Assembly (NCBI GenBank): GCA_021817845.1
Contig: JAKAFW010000004.1
Location: 1-64,000, forward strand
Direction of reading: 5' to 3'
DNA: 64,000 bases
From: FEN-1297 sp021817845
GTDB lineage: Bacteria; Bacteroidota; Ignavibacteria; Ignavibacteriales; Ignavibacteriaceae
Position 1 is the first letter of the stretch, and each line of letters starts with the position of its first letter. Shown here piece after piece: positions 7,504-16,528 of the stretch. The translations under genes were made by a program, and so were the position numbers. Under the pieces are notes generated by a model that saw only the letters and a list, made by a program, of their open reading frames with translations, was not told the origin of the DNA and did no database searches.

Positions 7504-7698
7504 CGTATAACGGCCTTGTGCTTAACCCCCAGCCCAGAACAAGAAAGCTGATGAGAAGCACAAACATTAATGATTAAAAAAATTTTGTTTAATAAAGCAA
7601 AGCCGAACAAGTTAGCCGAAACGGAACAAAAAACATTAAAATTATAAAAATGCCGAATGCGAAAACGCTGTCGCCTTGAGCCACTTGTTTTACTGTTT
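7504..7698 (-). repeat. attC-like element 3
   Basis: On the minus strand it ends with AGCACAAGGCCGTTATACG, sharing GCACAA-N4-GTTATA with element 2. It begins with a degraded GTAAAAC box. The block TGCCGAATGCGAAAACGCTG on the plus strand (about 7650) matches TGCTAAGTGCGAAAACGCTT in element 2. It lies immediately after the stop codon of the lipoprotein gene at 7704, the position expected of attC in a cassette. Confidence 0.55.
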
Positions 7699-7703
7699 TA
7701 TAG

Positions 7704-8456
7704 TTACCAAACCTTTGTAGGTTTTATTTCTATTACCTTATTAACGTTGTTTATTTTTAGATTCACTGTAAATTGTAATTCATCAATATTATAGTTGTAA
7801 ACTCCACCCCAATCTTTTGAACCTCTTATATCAGGTAGTGGGATATATATATATCCATTTACTGAATTGTGAGGAAATACGGTATTTTTTCTGAGTACAC
7901 CATTGTTAAAGCTACTTTCAAAAATATTATACCAATTTGAAATATTTGATAATTTCCTTTGAGTTTGTTCATTTACTGCATTTCTTTTTTCCTCTTGATC
8001 ATTCACTTCAAATCGTGTCCCATTATTTCCTGAGATAGTTGTGTTATTTGTAGAAAGTTCTTTTAATGCACCTCCAATACTTTGTAGAATTAGTGCCGCA
8101 TTTTTTTGTTCATCAATCGCATCCAATATTTCAGTCGGAGATTGCGGATAAAAGTTCAATGTTTTCCCTTTATATTGCCCGGTTAAAGTAGCGAGATTAT
8201 ACGGCTCTAATATTACTGGTGATTCAGAATTATTTTGATATAAAATCCAGACCCTTAAGTAAGTTTTATGAAGTAAATATGTTTCTTCGGTACTAAGAAG
8301 AACAAAGAAATTCTCATTTTTAATCGAAGTAATTGGTATACCATTGGAATAGAAAGTATAAATATTATTTGATGGCTTAGCTTCATAAATTAAAAAATGA
8401 TTAGATGTTGCACATCCACTTACAAATAATAATAATAAAAAAAATATTCTTCTCAT
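7704..8456 (-). CDS. predicted lipoprotein, 250 aa
   Basis: The N-terminus MRRIFFLLLLFVSGC is a lipoprotein signal with lipobox VSGC, so the mature protein should be anchored in a membrane facing the periplasm or the outside. An ATG four codons upstream (8468) is possible but adds nothing useful. The body is beta-rich. A poly-Asn/Thr loop lies near the centre, and a later segment contains VFPHNSVNGYIYIPLPDIRG. I recognise no family. It precedes attC-like element 3 in the same orientation and would be the most upstream cassette still visible. Confidence 0.65.
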   Translation of the reverse strand: MRRIFFLLLLFVSGCATSNHFLIYEAKPSNNIYTFYSNGIPITSIKNENFFVLLSTEETYLLHKTYLRVWILYQNNSESPVILEPYNLATLTGQYKGKTLNFYPQSPTEILDAIDEQKNAALILQSIGGALKELSTNNTTISGNNGTRFEVNDQEEKRNAVNEQTQRKLSNISNWYNIFESSFNNGVLRKNTVFPHNSVNGYIYIPLPDIRGSKDWGGVYNYNIDELQFTVNLKINNVNKVIEIKPTKVW

Positions 8457-8468
8457 AATGGTCTCCAT

Positions 8469-9060
8469 TTTTACAGTATACCTATTAACTGAGCTGATTT
8501 GACTGCATCTTATTCAGCGTGCTAGCCTGATTTAATTTCTCTCAAACATTCAGCTTAAATATAAGTTTAATCTCTATAGCTTCTTTTTTATCTTAGCTTA
8601 TTAGCTATCCTTTATATCTATTAAATTGCCTAAAGTGGATAAATCATCGGATTCTTTAACAAACTATGTCCTAATAATTCTTGTTTCGTTTTATTCTTTT
8701 GAAATGTCTTATTAATCCCTTCTCCCGGGATTACATTCTGAATGTTTAGTGAGGTAGTATTTATTTGCTTATGCAACTCTGCATCTCCCCACGCAAATCT
8801 ATATGAAATTTATTTTTAGTATCCATCATTAAGTTAAATACCTTATCCCAATAAACTATTAAACGAACTTAAATAATTACTTTGTAAGCATCAAGAAAAT
8901 AATGGAATATTTTATATCCGTGTATTTTATATCCGCATTCCCGATAGAGTGTTATGGATTCCTGGGAAAAATATGGTTGGGATTTCTTTATTTAAAGGAA
9001 TGGAATTAAATAATAAAATTAAAATGGAATAGAATTAATATAAAATAAATCCTGTGAATT
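8469..9060. other. gene-free AT-rich stretch
   Basis: I see no coding frame of useful length, attC-like box or strong hairpin here. A CCCGGG (about 8727) and a CCCGATAG fragment (about 8941) may be remains of palindromic repeats. Confidence 0.4.
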
Positions 9061-9528
9061 CTACCAATTAGCATCATACTTTTTCTTGTGAAAATAAGAC
9101 CTAACTATTTTATTCAGTTGATACCATCTTATCGTTTCTATATCAAAAGTATCACTAATATAAACATACACATCTCCATAATTGGTGTCTATTTTAATCG
9201 TACCAGAATGTCCAAAAGCAAAACCTTTAAGATAAATTTTAATTAGTGGGAAAAATTCGCTTTTTGCTTTTTCTTCCTCATGTTTTACTTTAATATATTT
9301 ATATGTATCATATTTTTTATAGTAAATTCCCCTAATATCAAGATTTTTGTTTGCTGTAGAATCTGAAAGATATATTATATAATCTCCACCACTAATTTGC
9401 TTATTGTAAATACGGGGTTTGGATATTCTATCAGTTTTTTTAATTGCTTTGTGTGAATAATAAAAAGCGATAACAGAAAATAATGATGAAAGAGTAGGTA
9501 TTATGTATTTTAGAAAGGTATCCATCAT
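9061..9528 (-). CDS. membrane-anchored hypothetical protein, 155 aa
   Basis: A short hydrophobic stretch at about residues 7-25 (FLKYIIPTLSSLFSVIAFYY) is the only membrane segment, followed by a basic linker and a beta-rich domain of about 110 residues with many Tyr and Lys. I recognise no family. The start ATG is preceded by a second ATG-like codon with no clear ribosome site. It stands alone, with gene-free AT-rich sequence on both sides, and shares the strand of the cassette genes but has no attC-like element behind it. Confidence 0.6.
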   Translation of the reverse strand: MMDTFLKYIIPTLSSLFSVIAFYYSHKAIKKTDRISKPRIYNKQISGGDYIIYLSDSTANKNLDIRGIYYKKYDTYKYIKVKHEEEKAKSEFFPLIKIYLKGFAFGHSGTIKIDTNYGDVYVYISDTFDIETIRWYQLNKIVRSYFHKKKYDANW

Positions 9529-10180
9529 GACCTCAAATAATTATTTCCAAAGATAGGTTTATTTCAAAGGAATTTAAAATAAAAAAGCCCAATGATCTGG
9601 CGACCACCGGGACCTAACTCTTTTATTTCAAAAGGCAGGGGAGAACCTTTTGAAAGAGTCATACCAAACATAAATATTAGATTGCTTTTTATCAAGGAAT
9701 AAAAATCAATTAAGCAACTTTATTTCCGAATTCTGGACTGTAGTTATCAAAAATATTATCGTTTCGTTTACAAGAATAGGTTTCAAAAGATTATGATCAA
9801 CATTTTACTCATTATGCATAAATAATTTTTGAATCAGATTAATGTTTCCCCAATATAAAATATTTTCAACCTTTTCATAACTCTGCTTCGATTATTTTTT
9901 TTCATCCAATGCGTTAATATCTATAATTATAATTATTATTTGACTTTATCCAAATATTTTTTTTAAGTTTACATTAGATAAAGTTTAAGGAATGAAAATT
10001 CGGGGACTTTAATATATCTTTCGTTCCACTTTTCACATTTAGCATAGTTAATTTATTTAAGTTTATATAAGTAATAATATTAATATAATTAATTCGCGAA
10101 ATGAAACTATTTTTTTTCCTTCATTTTGTATTTCCTGCTTTTCAAATTATCCTTTTTATACTAGGGGTATAATCTTCTAA
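9529..10180. other. gene-free stretch with one hairpin
   Basis: It contains the hairpin at 9618-9659 and otherwise very AT-rich sequence. Promoters for the divergent genes at 9528 and 10181 should lie here. I cannot name a specific -10 or -33 element with confidence. Confidence 0.4.
9618..9659. other. bulged hairpin upstream of the 155-aa gene
   Basis: CTCTTT plus TCAAAAGG on the left pairs with CCTTTTGA plus AAGAG on the right, with a 3-4 nt bulge and a G-rich loop. It lies about 90-130 nt before the start of the minus-strand gene. It may be a leader structure, a terminator of unknown transcript or a repeat. Confidence 0.4.
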
Positions 10181-10912
10181 ATGGAATTAATTGAAACAGG
10201 TGACCTAACTAATAATGATGGTGTAAAAAATTCCTTTTCAATGAATTGTTCCGATGCCTTTTCTCTCAGAAACTATTTTTTGCCTCGTTCTATATATGAT
10301 TTGTCGCCATTTTTATATGATTCAATTGCTTGCTCTTATTTTTATAATACTTTAATCTGGGGCAATAAAACAAACAAATATGTCCAATTTGTTGAAGATG
10401 CATTAAAATTTTCAATTAATGGTACTATCCTCGATGTAGGCTGTGGATCGATGCATTTTACTGCAAATTCTTATGTTAAGCATAAAACGAAGATTATCGC
10501 GGTTGATTATTCTTATGGTATGATAAAACAGGCATTAGAACGGCTTATTTCTATCAACGGTTCTATACCCCGAAATATTAATTTTATCCATGCTGATATT
10601 ATGAAATTTAATTTCCCTTCTTCAGCATTTAATGTAATTATTGCAATGAATAGTTTATCTCATTTTGATGATAAAATCAATGTAATCTCAAAACTTTCAG
10701 AATTTGTTAAAAAAGATGGCCGAATCTTTTTTTCAACTTTAGTAAAAAATAATCGTTTAAGCGATTGCTATTTGGATTTACTTTATAAATTCGGGATTAT
10801 TGGAATACCACATAATTTCAGTGATTTTAAAGATTTGTTAACTTCTCGATTTAAAGGAAGAATAAATATTTCTGTAGTTGGTAATATGGCTTATGGTATA
10901 TTGATAGTTTAG
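10181..10912 (+). CDS. class I SAM-dependent methyltransferase
   Basis: The SAM-binding motif I is ILDVGCGS (residues 83-90). A motif II-like AVDYSYGMIKQA and a motif with NFIHADIMKFNFPSSAFNVIIA follow in the right order for a Rossmann methyltransferase of the Methyltransf_11/25 type. The substrate is unknown. The first 70 residues are family-specific and Tyr/Phe-rich. It opens a plus-strand cluster with a membrane protein, an APC permease, a nucleotidyltransferase and a metallophosphoesterase. The gap to the next gene is 62 bp. Base composition is very AT-rich. Confidence 0.85.
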   Translation: MELIETGDLTNNDGVKNSFSMNCSDAFSLRNYFLPRSIYDLSPFLYDSIACSYFYNTLIWGNKTNKYVQFVEDALKFSINGTILDVGCGSMHFTANSYVKHKTKIIAVDYSYGMIKQALERLISINGSIPRNINFIHADIMKFNFPSSAFNVIIAMNSLSHFDDKINVISKLSEFVKKDGRIFFSTLVKNNRLSDCYLDLLYKFGIIGIPHNFSDFKDLLTSRFKGRINISVVGNMAYGILIV

Positions 10913-10960
10913 AATATATAATTCTTTAGCATTATTTTCTAATTATTTTTACCTATTTCA

Positions 10961-10968
10961 CAGGAGGT
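10961..10968 (+). promoter_or_regulatory. strong Shine-Dalgarno site deciding a TTG start
   Basis: CAGGAGGT lies six to seven nucleotides before TTG at 10975. Strong anti-Shine-Dalgarno matches are rare in this window, so it supports the TTG start of the 183-aa membrane protein. Confidence 0.6.
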
Positions 10969-10974
10969 AATTTC

Positions 10975-11526
10975 TTGCTTGGAACTCATATTAGTTTATT
11001 ACTAGATATATTGTTGTCATGTACAATAGTTTATTTGATGAACTATAAGGCATATTCAAAAGATTGGTTTGGGTATCAGGCCTTCTTTTATCTAATAAGC
11101 GAATTTATAATCACAATAATTATTTTAAGTGTTTTTTACTTTGAATTATTCGATACATTGCATTCCATAGTTGAGATAAGATTCTTTGCTTCAACAATTT
11201 CTGCAGTTTCAGCTGAATATTTAAAAGAGGTGGTCCTTCAACATTTCAAGCACGAAAAATCAATCCTTTTACCAAGCGGAATATCAAAAATGAGGATTAA
11301 AATGGAAAGGGAATTGTCCGTATATCCTAACTATAAAGAGTTACTTGTCGAAATAATAAATGCATCCTCGAATTTAATTAATAAAAGAAAACGAAAACTA
11401 TTAAATGATTCTGTAGTTAATATGTCAGATGAGAATAAAGTAAGTACAATATTCGAAGTAATAAATAATATCGGCTTGAGAGAAATATGTACAATTTATA
11501 ATCATGAGAAAAAAAATGCAAAATAA
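10975..11526 (+). CDS. two-TM membrane protein with cytosolic helical tail
   Basis: This 183-residue protein starts at TTG behind a strong AGGAGGT site. It has hydrophobic segments at about residues 3-22 and 34-56, then a positively charged helical domain of about 100 residues containing KRKRK. I recognise no family. Its stop overlaps the start of the APC permease gene by 23 bp, so translation is probably coupled and the two products may work together at the membrane. It could be a small regulatory or accessory subunit for the permease; that is inference from the overlap only. Confidence 0.65.
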   Translation: MLGTHISLLLDILLSCTIVYLMNYKAYSKDWFGYQAFFYLISEFIITIIILSVFYFELFDTLHSIVEIRFFASTISAVSAEYLKEVVLQHFKHEKSILLPSGISKMRIKMERELSVYPNYKELLVEIINASSNLINKRKRKLLNDSVVNMSDENKVSTIFEVINNIGLREICTIYNHEKKNAK

Positions 11527-13156
11527 AAACAATGATAAAACTTTTGTTCAATCTCGCCCTGTCTCCGGTTTTAGTAAGGCAATGAGTGTTTGGGATGCAT
11601 TTTTCTATAATTTCCTTACAATGGGCGTTATTTTTCCATGGACTTTTTTATGGGGTCCCGCAAGTTTTCCAGGGGGGAATGTTCAATTAGCAATATTAAT
11701 TACCTTAATTATTCAGATTCCTATCTCATTAGCGTATAGTTTTTTATCAACAACTTTACCCGTTAGCGGAGGTGATTATATCTTTCAAAAAAGGGCATTT
11801 GGCAAATGGGGCTTTATCGTTGTAATGAGTGGATTTGTCATTTGGATCTTGCAATGGGTCGCTTTGTCGGGTTGGCTCTTTGCTACACTTGGACTTGCTC
11901 CATTATTTCTATGTTTAGGTGTTTATACTAATAATCCATCCTTGACACAGATGGGGATGTCGATTCAGAGTCCATTTGGAATTTTATTTGTATCTATACT
12001 CTTAGCTTTGTTTACTACTGTTTTTCTTACCAGGGGTATGAGGTTGTATGTGAAAATTCAAAAATATCTTTTTGCTTTTACCTTAATTGCAATATCAATT
12101 GTAATTTATGTATTTGCTTTTAAAAGCAATAACTTTAATCTCAATCTTAATAATTTTGTTGCAAATTTAATTCATCAAATTAACCTTAAAGTTCCTCAAG
12201 GATTGACTCATAATTTTACAGAATTTATTAAAACAGATGTTCAAAAGCATGGGTTCAATCTTAAACCATCCTTTAGTTGGCTTGCAACTCTTGGTATTGT
12301 GCCTATTGTTTGGACTAGTTTGCAATGGGCAACTTATAGTGTTGAGCAAAGCGATGAAATTGCTGAGGCAAATAAGTTTTATAAACAATTATTTATGTTG
12401 CTTGGTTCTGCGGTAGCAGTTGCTGGATTCCTTATTTTAATAGCTCACTTTGAAAATCAAGCGACTTCATCGGAATTTGTTCTTGCAGCATCTGCATCTT
12501 ATTGGGGGCAAGCTGCTTCTCCTGAAACTATTACTATTGTAAAATCGGTAATTCAACCATTCCCGAATATTCTAGCCATGGCAGCAAGCGGTAGTATTTT
12601 GATCTCTATTTTTATTTCACTTGGATTTATTGCAAATTCATTTCAAATTACATGTAATTGTTTTATAGGAGTGACCCGAATTTTATATGCAATGGGGACT
12701 GATGGATTACTTCCTAGAAAACTATCATTGGAAACTATTGATCCAATCCGACATGTCCCTGTGCGCGCACACTGGTTTTATTTTTTTGCAAGTCTACCGG
12801 TTATAATTGGTTATAGTTTAATATCTGAATGGTCAACATATTCCTTGGGTGTTACTTTTGCGTGTGGTTACGTATTTGTTTTCTCGACTTTAGCGGCTAC
12901 AAGGATACCAACTAAAATGAAGACTGAATGGTCAAACTCAGAAATTCATTCATTTCCAGCGTGGCTAATTAAATCAATTTCCTATTTTGGCTTTATTCTA
13001 GGTATGGCTATTTTATTTGCCTATTTGTTATTACCCCAATTAGGAGTAACTGGTGATATTGCTAATTTTGTCGTTATTGGGATATTTGTTTTATCTTATC
13101 TGCTTTATTGGAATGCAAGTCGAAAATCATCACTTGTAGAAAAAGAATATAAGTAA
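11504..13156 (+). CDS. APC superfamily amino acid permease-like transporter
   Basis: This 550-residue protein has about 12 transmembrane helices. The first carries an APC-like pattern (FNFLTMGVIFPWTFLWGPASFPGG), and the next has LPVSGGDYIFQKRAFG, matching the conserved GGxYxF-x5-G signature of APC permeases. A long loop of about 60 residues after helix 6 is unusual. Substrates of the superfamily are amino acids and amines; the exact one here cannot be told. It overlaps the preceding membrane protein gene by 23 bp and is followed 30 bp later by the nucleotidyltransferase gene. An internal ATG at 11516 is an alternative start. Confidence 0.8.
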   Translation: MRKKMQNKNNDKTFVQSRPVSGFSKAMSVWDAFFYNFLTMGVIFPWTFLWGPASFPGGNVQLAILITLIIQIPISLAYSFLSTTLPVSGGDYIFQKRAFGKWGFIVVMSGFVIWILQWVALSGWLFATLGLAPLFLCLGVYTNNPSLTQMGMSIQSPFGILFVSILLALFTTVFLTRGMRLYVKIQKYLFAFTLIAISIVIYVFAFKSNNFNLNLNNFVANLIHQINLKVPQGLTHNFTEFIKTDVQKHGFNLKPSFSWLATLGIVPIVWTSLQWATYSVEQSDEIAEANKFYKQLFMLLGSAVAVAGFLILIAHFENQATSSEFVLAASASYWGQAASPETITIVKSVIQPFPNILAMAASGSILISIFISLGFIANSFQITCNCFIGVTRILYAMGTDGLLPRKLSLETIDPIRHVPVRAHWFYFFASLPVIIGYSLISEWSTYSLGVTFACGYVFVFSTLAATRIPTKMKTEWSNSEIHSFPAWLIKSISYFGFILGMAILFAYLLLPQLGVTGDIANFVVIGIFVLSYLLYWNASRKSSLVEKEYK

Positions 13157-13186
13157 TTGTTTTCCTAAAATAAATATTACTTGCAA

Positions 13187-13897
13187 ATGATATCAGATAT
13201 TAATATTATAAAATATGCAGAAAATCTTGTAAAGGAAGCTTCTAAGAATAATCTAACTATTAGAATTCTAGGGTCAACAGCAATATTTTTAATCTCAAAG
13301 GTCCAATTATCTGGTAGACCTAAACCTATTAAAGATATTGATATCATTGCTTATAGAAAGGAAAAAAAGACAGTACAAAATTTCCTTTTGTCGAAAGGAT
13401 GGTCACTTGATCAAAAGATTCTTCTTCTTTCAGAATTTCGTGAAACTTTTATTTCTGATAAAGAAGATTTTTCAATAGATGTATATTATGATTTTGTTGA
13501 TGGTAATCATAGAATAAATCTAGAAAATAGGTTATTCATATCTTTCCCAACTTTAACTATACCTGATTTATTATTAACTAAGCTTCAAAGAATAAAACTT
13601 AGAGCGGAAGATATATGGGATTGTTGCACATTATTAAATCCTTCTTTTTATTCTGAAGACGATATAAAATACCTAGAAAAAAAAATTGGATCAAATTGGG
13701 GGCTTTATTTTACTATAATTACTAATCTTCAACAACTTAAACATTTGTGCTTAGTTAGAAATAATTTTATTGAATTTCTTGAAAAAAAATTTAATGATTG
13801 TGAAAAATCTTTTTTTTGGTTATTAAGGTCTATAATTGGAACAAAAATAAAATGGTGGACTGAAATGTATAATTTAGATATAAAAAAGGATAAATAA
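13187..13897 (+). CDS. nucleotidyltransferase-fold protein (AbiEii/MNT-like)
   Basis: The active-site pattern of the Pol-beta nucleotidyltransferase fold is visible: LGSTA (residues 28-32, with GS at 29-30), then IKDIDII with D50 and D52, then IDVYYD with a third Asp near residue 97. A family-like TLTIPDLLLTKLQ helix follows. Such proteins transfer nucleotides to small molecules, proteins or tRNA; AbiEii-like toxins belong here, but no cognate antitoxin is adjacent. ATG at 13187 is preferred over the TTG six bases earlier. The stop codon is one base from the start of the phosphoesterase gene, indicating an operon and possibly opposing reactions. Confidence 0.75.
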   Translation: MISDINIIKYAENLVKEASKNNLTIRILGSTAIFLISKVQLSGRPKPIKDIDIIAYRKEKKTVQNFLLSKGWSLDQKILLLSEFRETFISDKEDFSIDVYYDFVDGNHRINLENRLFISFPTLTIPDLLLTKLQRIKLRAEDIWDCCTLLNPSFYSEDDIKYLEKKIGSNWGLYFTIITNLQQLKHLCLVRNNFIEFLEKKFNDCEKSFFWLLRSIIGTKIKWWTEMYNLDIKKDK

Positions 13898-13898
13898 A

Positions 13899-14855
13899 TT
13901 GAGGATTGTATATGTAACTGATTTACATGGATCAACAATGGCATTTGAAAAAGCAATTAATGCGGCAATTTATTATGATGCAAATTTTCTATTGTTCGGT
14001 GGAGATTTAAGTGGGAAAAAACTTTTACCTCTCATAAAAATTTCAAATGGTGAATACAAAATATCTGAGCCTTTTGTTGAAAAAGGTGAAGATGGAAATG
14101 TAGTAGAGGTACCAATAGAGAGATTTGTATCTGAGAAAGATTTAACTTTATTTTTAAAAAGAATTGAAGCAAAAGGATGGTATTGGTTAGAGACAAATAT
14201 TGAGCGTCTTCAATATCTGAATCAAAATATAAATGAACTGCGGCAACTTTTTGATGATAAAATAGTTGAAAGATTACTAGATTGGTCAAAGATTATTTCA
14301 GAACAGTTACCTGAAGAAATTAATTGCTATTGGACAGGTGGGAATGATGATTCAGAATCTTTCCTTAATAATCTGCTTGGTCACGATCTTGGAAAATTTC
14401 AATATTCCGAGAATAAGATTGTGGAACTTCAAGGTTATGAAATGATGTCTTTAGGTTATAGCAACAAAACTCCTTTTAAAACAGAAAGAGAGTTAGAAGA
14501 AGAAGAATTATTTAATAAATTAATGTTACTTTTTAGCCGAGTAAAAAATAAGGAACGCCTCATACTCAATGTACATGTCCCACCTTATAATTGTGGAAAA
14601 TTAGATTTAGTAATTGACCCTAAGAATCATACTAGATATAAAAATGTTGGAAGTACAGCAGTAAGAAAATTTATTGAAGAGATACATCCTATTGTTGATT
14701 TTACAGGTCACATTCATGAAGGTAAAGGAAGAGCACAAATTGGTAGGACGCAAGTTTTTAATCCTGGAAGTGAATTCTATCAGGGATTACTTTATGGTTA
14801 TGTAGTAGATATTTCCGGATCCATTATTAAAGACTACGTACATTTTATTAGATAA
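13899..14855 (+). CDS. calcineurin-like metallophosphoesterase
   Basis: The five metal-binding motifs of the family are in order: D8-x-H10 (VTDLHG), G35-D36 (FGGDLSG), N149-D150 (TGGNDD, where most relatives have GNH), a His in LNVHVPP, and GHIHEG near residue 270. It would hydrolyse a phosphomono- or diester with two metal ions. The start is TTG with no clear ribosome site and lies one base after the nucleotidyltransferase stop. An insert of about 100 residues between motifs 2 and 3 is larger than in minimal members. It closes the five-gene cluster. A weak hairpin at 14865-14899 may terminate transcription. Confidence 0.85.
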   Translation: MRIVYVTDLHGSTMAFEKAINAAIYYDANFLLFGGDLSGKKLLPLIKISNGEYKISEPFVEKGEDGNVVEVPIERFVSEKDLTLFLKRIEAKGWYWLETNIERLQYLNQNINELRQLFDDKIVERLLDWSKIISEQLPEEINCYWTGGNDDSESFLNNLLGHDLGKFQYSENKIVELQGYEMMSLGYSNKTPFKTERELEEEELFNKLMLLFSRVKNKERLILNVHVPPYNCGKLDLVIDPKNHTRYKNVGSTAVRKFIEEIHPIVDFTGHIHEGKGRAQIGRTQVFNPGSEFYQGLLYGYVVDISGSIIKDYVHFIR

Positions 14856-15161
14856 AATTAATAAGGTTATTTATTCCCCTGGGAAATTCTTTATTAACCA
14901 ATTAATAGATAACCTCAAATCGTCGGGTAAAGTATTTTGTCATGGTTTTCCTGTCCTTTGCTCAATCATGTTTTTTGTAACAAAAAAACTTACTGTCACT
15001 AAGTTTGTTCAAAAAACCACAACAAAGGCAATCCAATGTTTTGTATAGATTGTATATATTATGGAAATTTTGAAGTTCAGAAAAGAAACACAAAAGGTTT
15101 CAATTAGCTTATCTCGGTGATTCCATTTCGATGTCACTCATAAAAATTTCTTTGATTTGCC

Positions 15162-15210
15162 GCTCCATTCGAAGACTCATTACGCAGCAAGATGCTTAAT
15201 CACATTTCCA
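15162..15210. repeat. partial head copy of the island repeat
   Basis: CTCCATTCGAAGACTCATT followed by CGCAGCAAG and TGCTTA occurs here and again at about 16855 and 17297 inside the longer repeats R3 and R4. Confidence 0.6.
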
Positions 15211-15320
15211 AATTAAGACTCGTCATAGCTCCCGGCGGATGCAGACACTTTGCTAATCTTTCTATCCTGGAATTCCCTTATTTCAGTTTGAATGTTCTAT
15301 CTTCGTTTCAATTTTCTTCG

Positions 15321-15504
15321 TGTCGCCCGCCTAGCATTACATCCTATTCGTGAAAGTAAACCCCACATTGGTAGTGTCGTCATTTTTTTGTCATCATTAT
15401 TGCCTATAAATAATTGTTACTTAAAAAACACCCGCTCAGTCACGATTTTTGCAAACCCAAAAAATCGTGCCTTCGCTCCGGACAGCCGCCTATTTATCTT
15501 TTTC
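15321..15504. repeat. island repeat R1 with perfect 10-bp hairpin
   Basis: This unit runs through a TGTCGCCC head, CACATTGGTAGTG, ACACCCGCTCAGTCAC, and then a hairpin (CACGATTTTT 15441-15450 with AAAAATCGTG 15460-15469). GCCTTCGCTCCGG and CGCCTATTTATC follow. R2 repeats the whole series in the same order. No coding frame is conserved between copies. Confidence 0.75.
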
Positions 15505-15604
15505 ATTTTGCTCGAGGAAAAACATCAGCAGCGACGTCTTTACATTGGTAATCTTGTCTTTGTATAAAGACAGTATCCCTTTCCCATTTGAACATACATT
15601 CCTA

Positions 15605-15645
15605 CAAATTCAAAATTCAACATTCATAATTCAAAATTCCCTCGA
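15605..15645. repeat. ATTCAAAATTC micro-repeats
   Basis: Several degenerate copies of ATTCAAAATTC/ATTCATAATTC are packed together. The same motif reappears at about 15940 and 18560-18595. Confidence 0.6.
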
Positions 15646-15960
15646 TTCGGCATTCCAAGTGCGGCTTTCTAATTGCCGTATATCTTATATTGCTGACGCA
15701 GCCAAATTGGACGGCAATAAAAAAGCCGCATACGGCATTATCTCTATTCAGCATTTCAATGCAACAATGCCCCCTCCGTTCGTCACTCCATTCCGCTTCG
15801 TTCGCTAAACTCACTCCGCTCCATTCCGTTCCTCCCTGCGTGGTCATTCTTGCTGAAGACAAAAGAAAGTCTTTAGTTCGTTTCGCTCATTGACCCCATA
15901 TCGCTAACGCTCATAAATTCAATCCATTGGATTTCATTCAGAATTCAAAATTAATCCCCG

Positions 15961-16146
15961 TGTCGCCCCGCCTAGCATTACAGCCTATTCGTGAAAGAAA
16001 CCCCCACATTGGTAGTGTCGTCGTTTTTTTTGTCATTATTATTGACAACTGATAATTGTTAATTGAAAAACACCCGCTCAGTCACGATTTTTGCAAACCC
16101 AAAAAATCGCGCCTTCGCTCCGGAGAGCCGCCTATTTATCTTTTTC
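15961..16146. repeat. island repeat R2
   Basis: This is a near copy of R1, 640 bp downstream in the same orientation. The hairpin (16083-16111) keeps CACGATTTTT but has AAAAATCGCG on the right arm, so one pair is broken. The unit includes the same CTAGCATTACA and TATTCGTGAAAG stretches. Confidence 0.75.
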
Positions 16147-16339
16147 TTTTTGTTCAGCAAAAATCAATAATGCCGCCAAAAAACATTGGTAGTCTTATCT
16201 TAATGTTTGTAGTAAATCATAAGTTACAGAAACCGAAATCTGATAAATGACAATAGAAGAATTTGCTTACGCAAATCTTAGAAGTTATAGGCGAGCGTCT
16301 AATGCCGCCACGCCGGACTCTAGGAGAGTTGTACCCTCA

Positions 16340-16390
16340 TCTCTTTGCCCGCTAGTCACTCGTTACTTGTCACTCGTCACTATTCTCAAG
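16340..16390. repeat. TCACTCGT micro-repeats
   Basis: Degenerate GTCACTCGTTACT units run together here. Similar clusters occur at about 16676, 17577-17660, 18700-18750 and 19676, all inside the island. Confidence 0.6.
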
Positions 16391-16441
16391 CTTACTTACC
16401 CCGATAAAACCCATCACCGGAACTTACCCTTGGAAGCCAGA

Positions 16442-16528
16442 TTTACATAAGGCATATTATAGTACAGACTAATCATCTTAACCTTCCCTTGTCTTTCTGT
16501 CCTGTCCTATAATATGGGCTTATGTAAA
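16442..16528. repeat. long inverted repeat, 26-27 bp arms
   Basis: The left arm (16442-16467) begins TTTACATAAG and continues with CATATTATAG and ACAG. The right arm (16502-16528) is its reverse complement with two mismatches and one added base. A 34-nt spacer separates them. Each arm resembles a pair of short recombinase half-sites around a 6-7 nt centre. GC-rich sequence follows. Confidence 0.65.
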
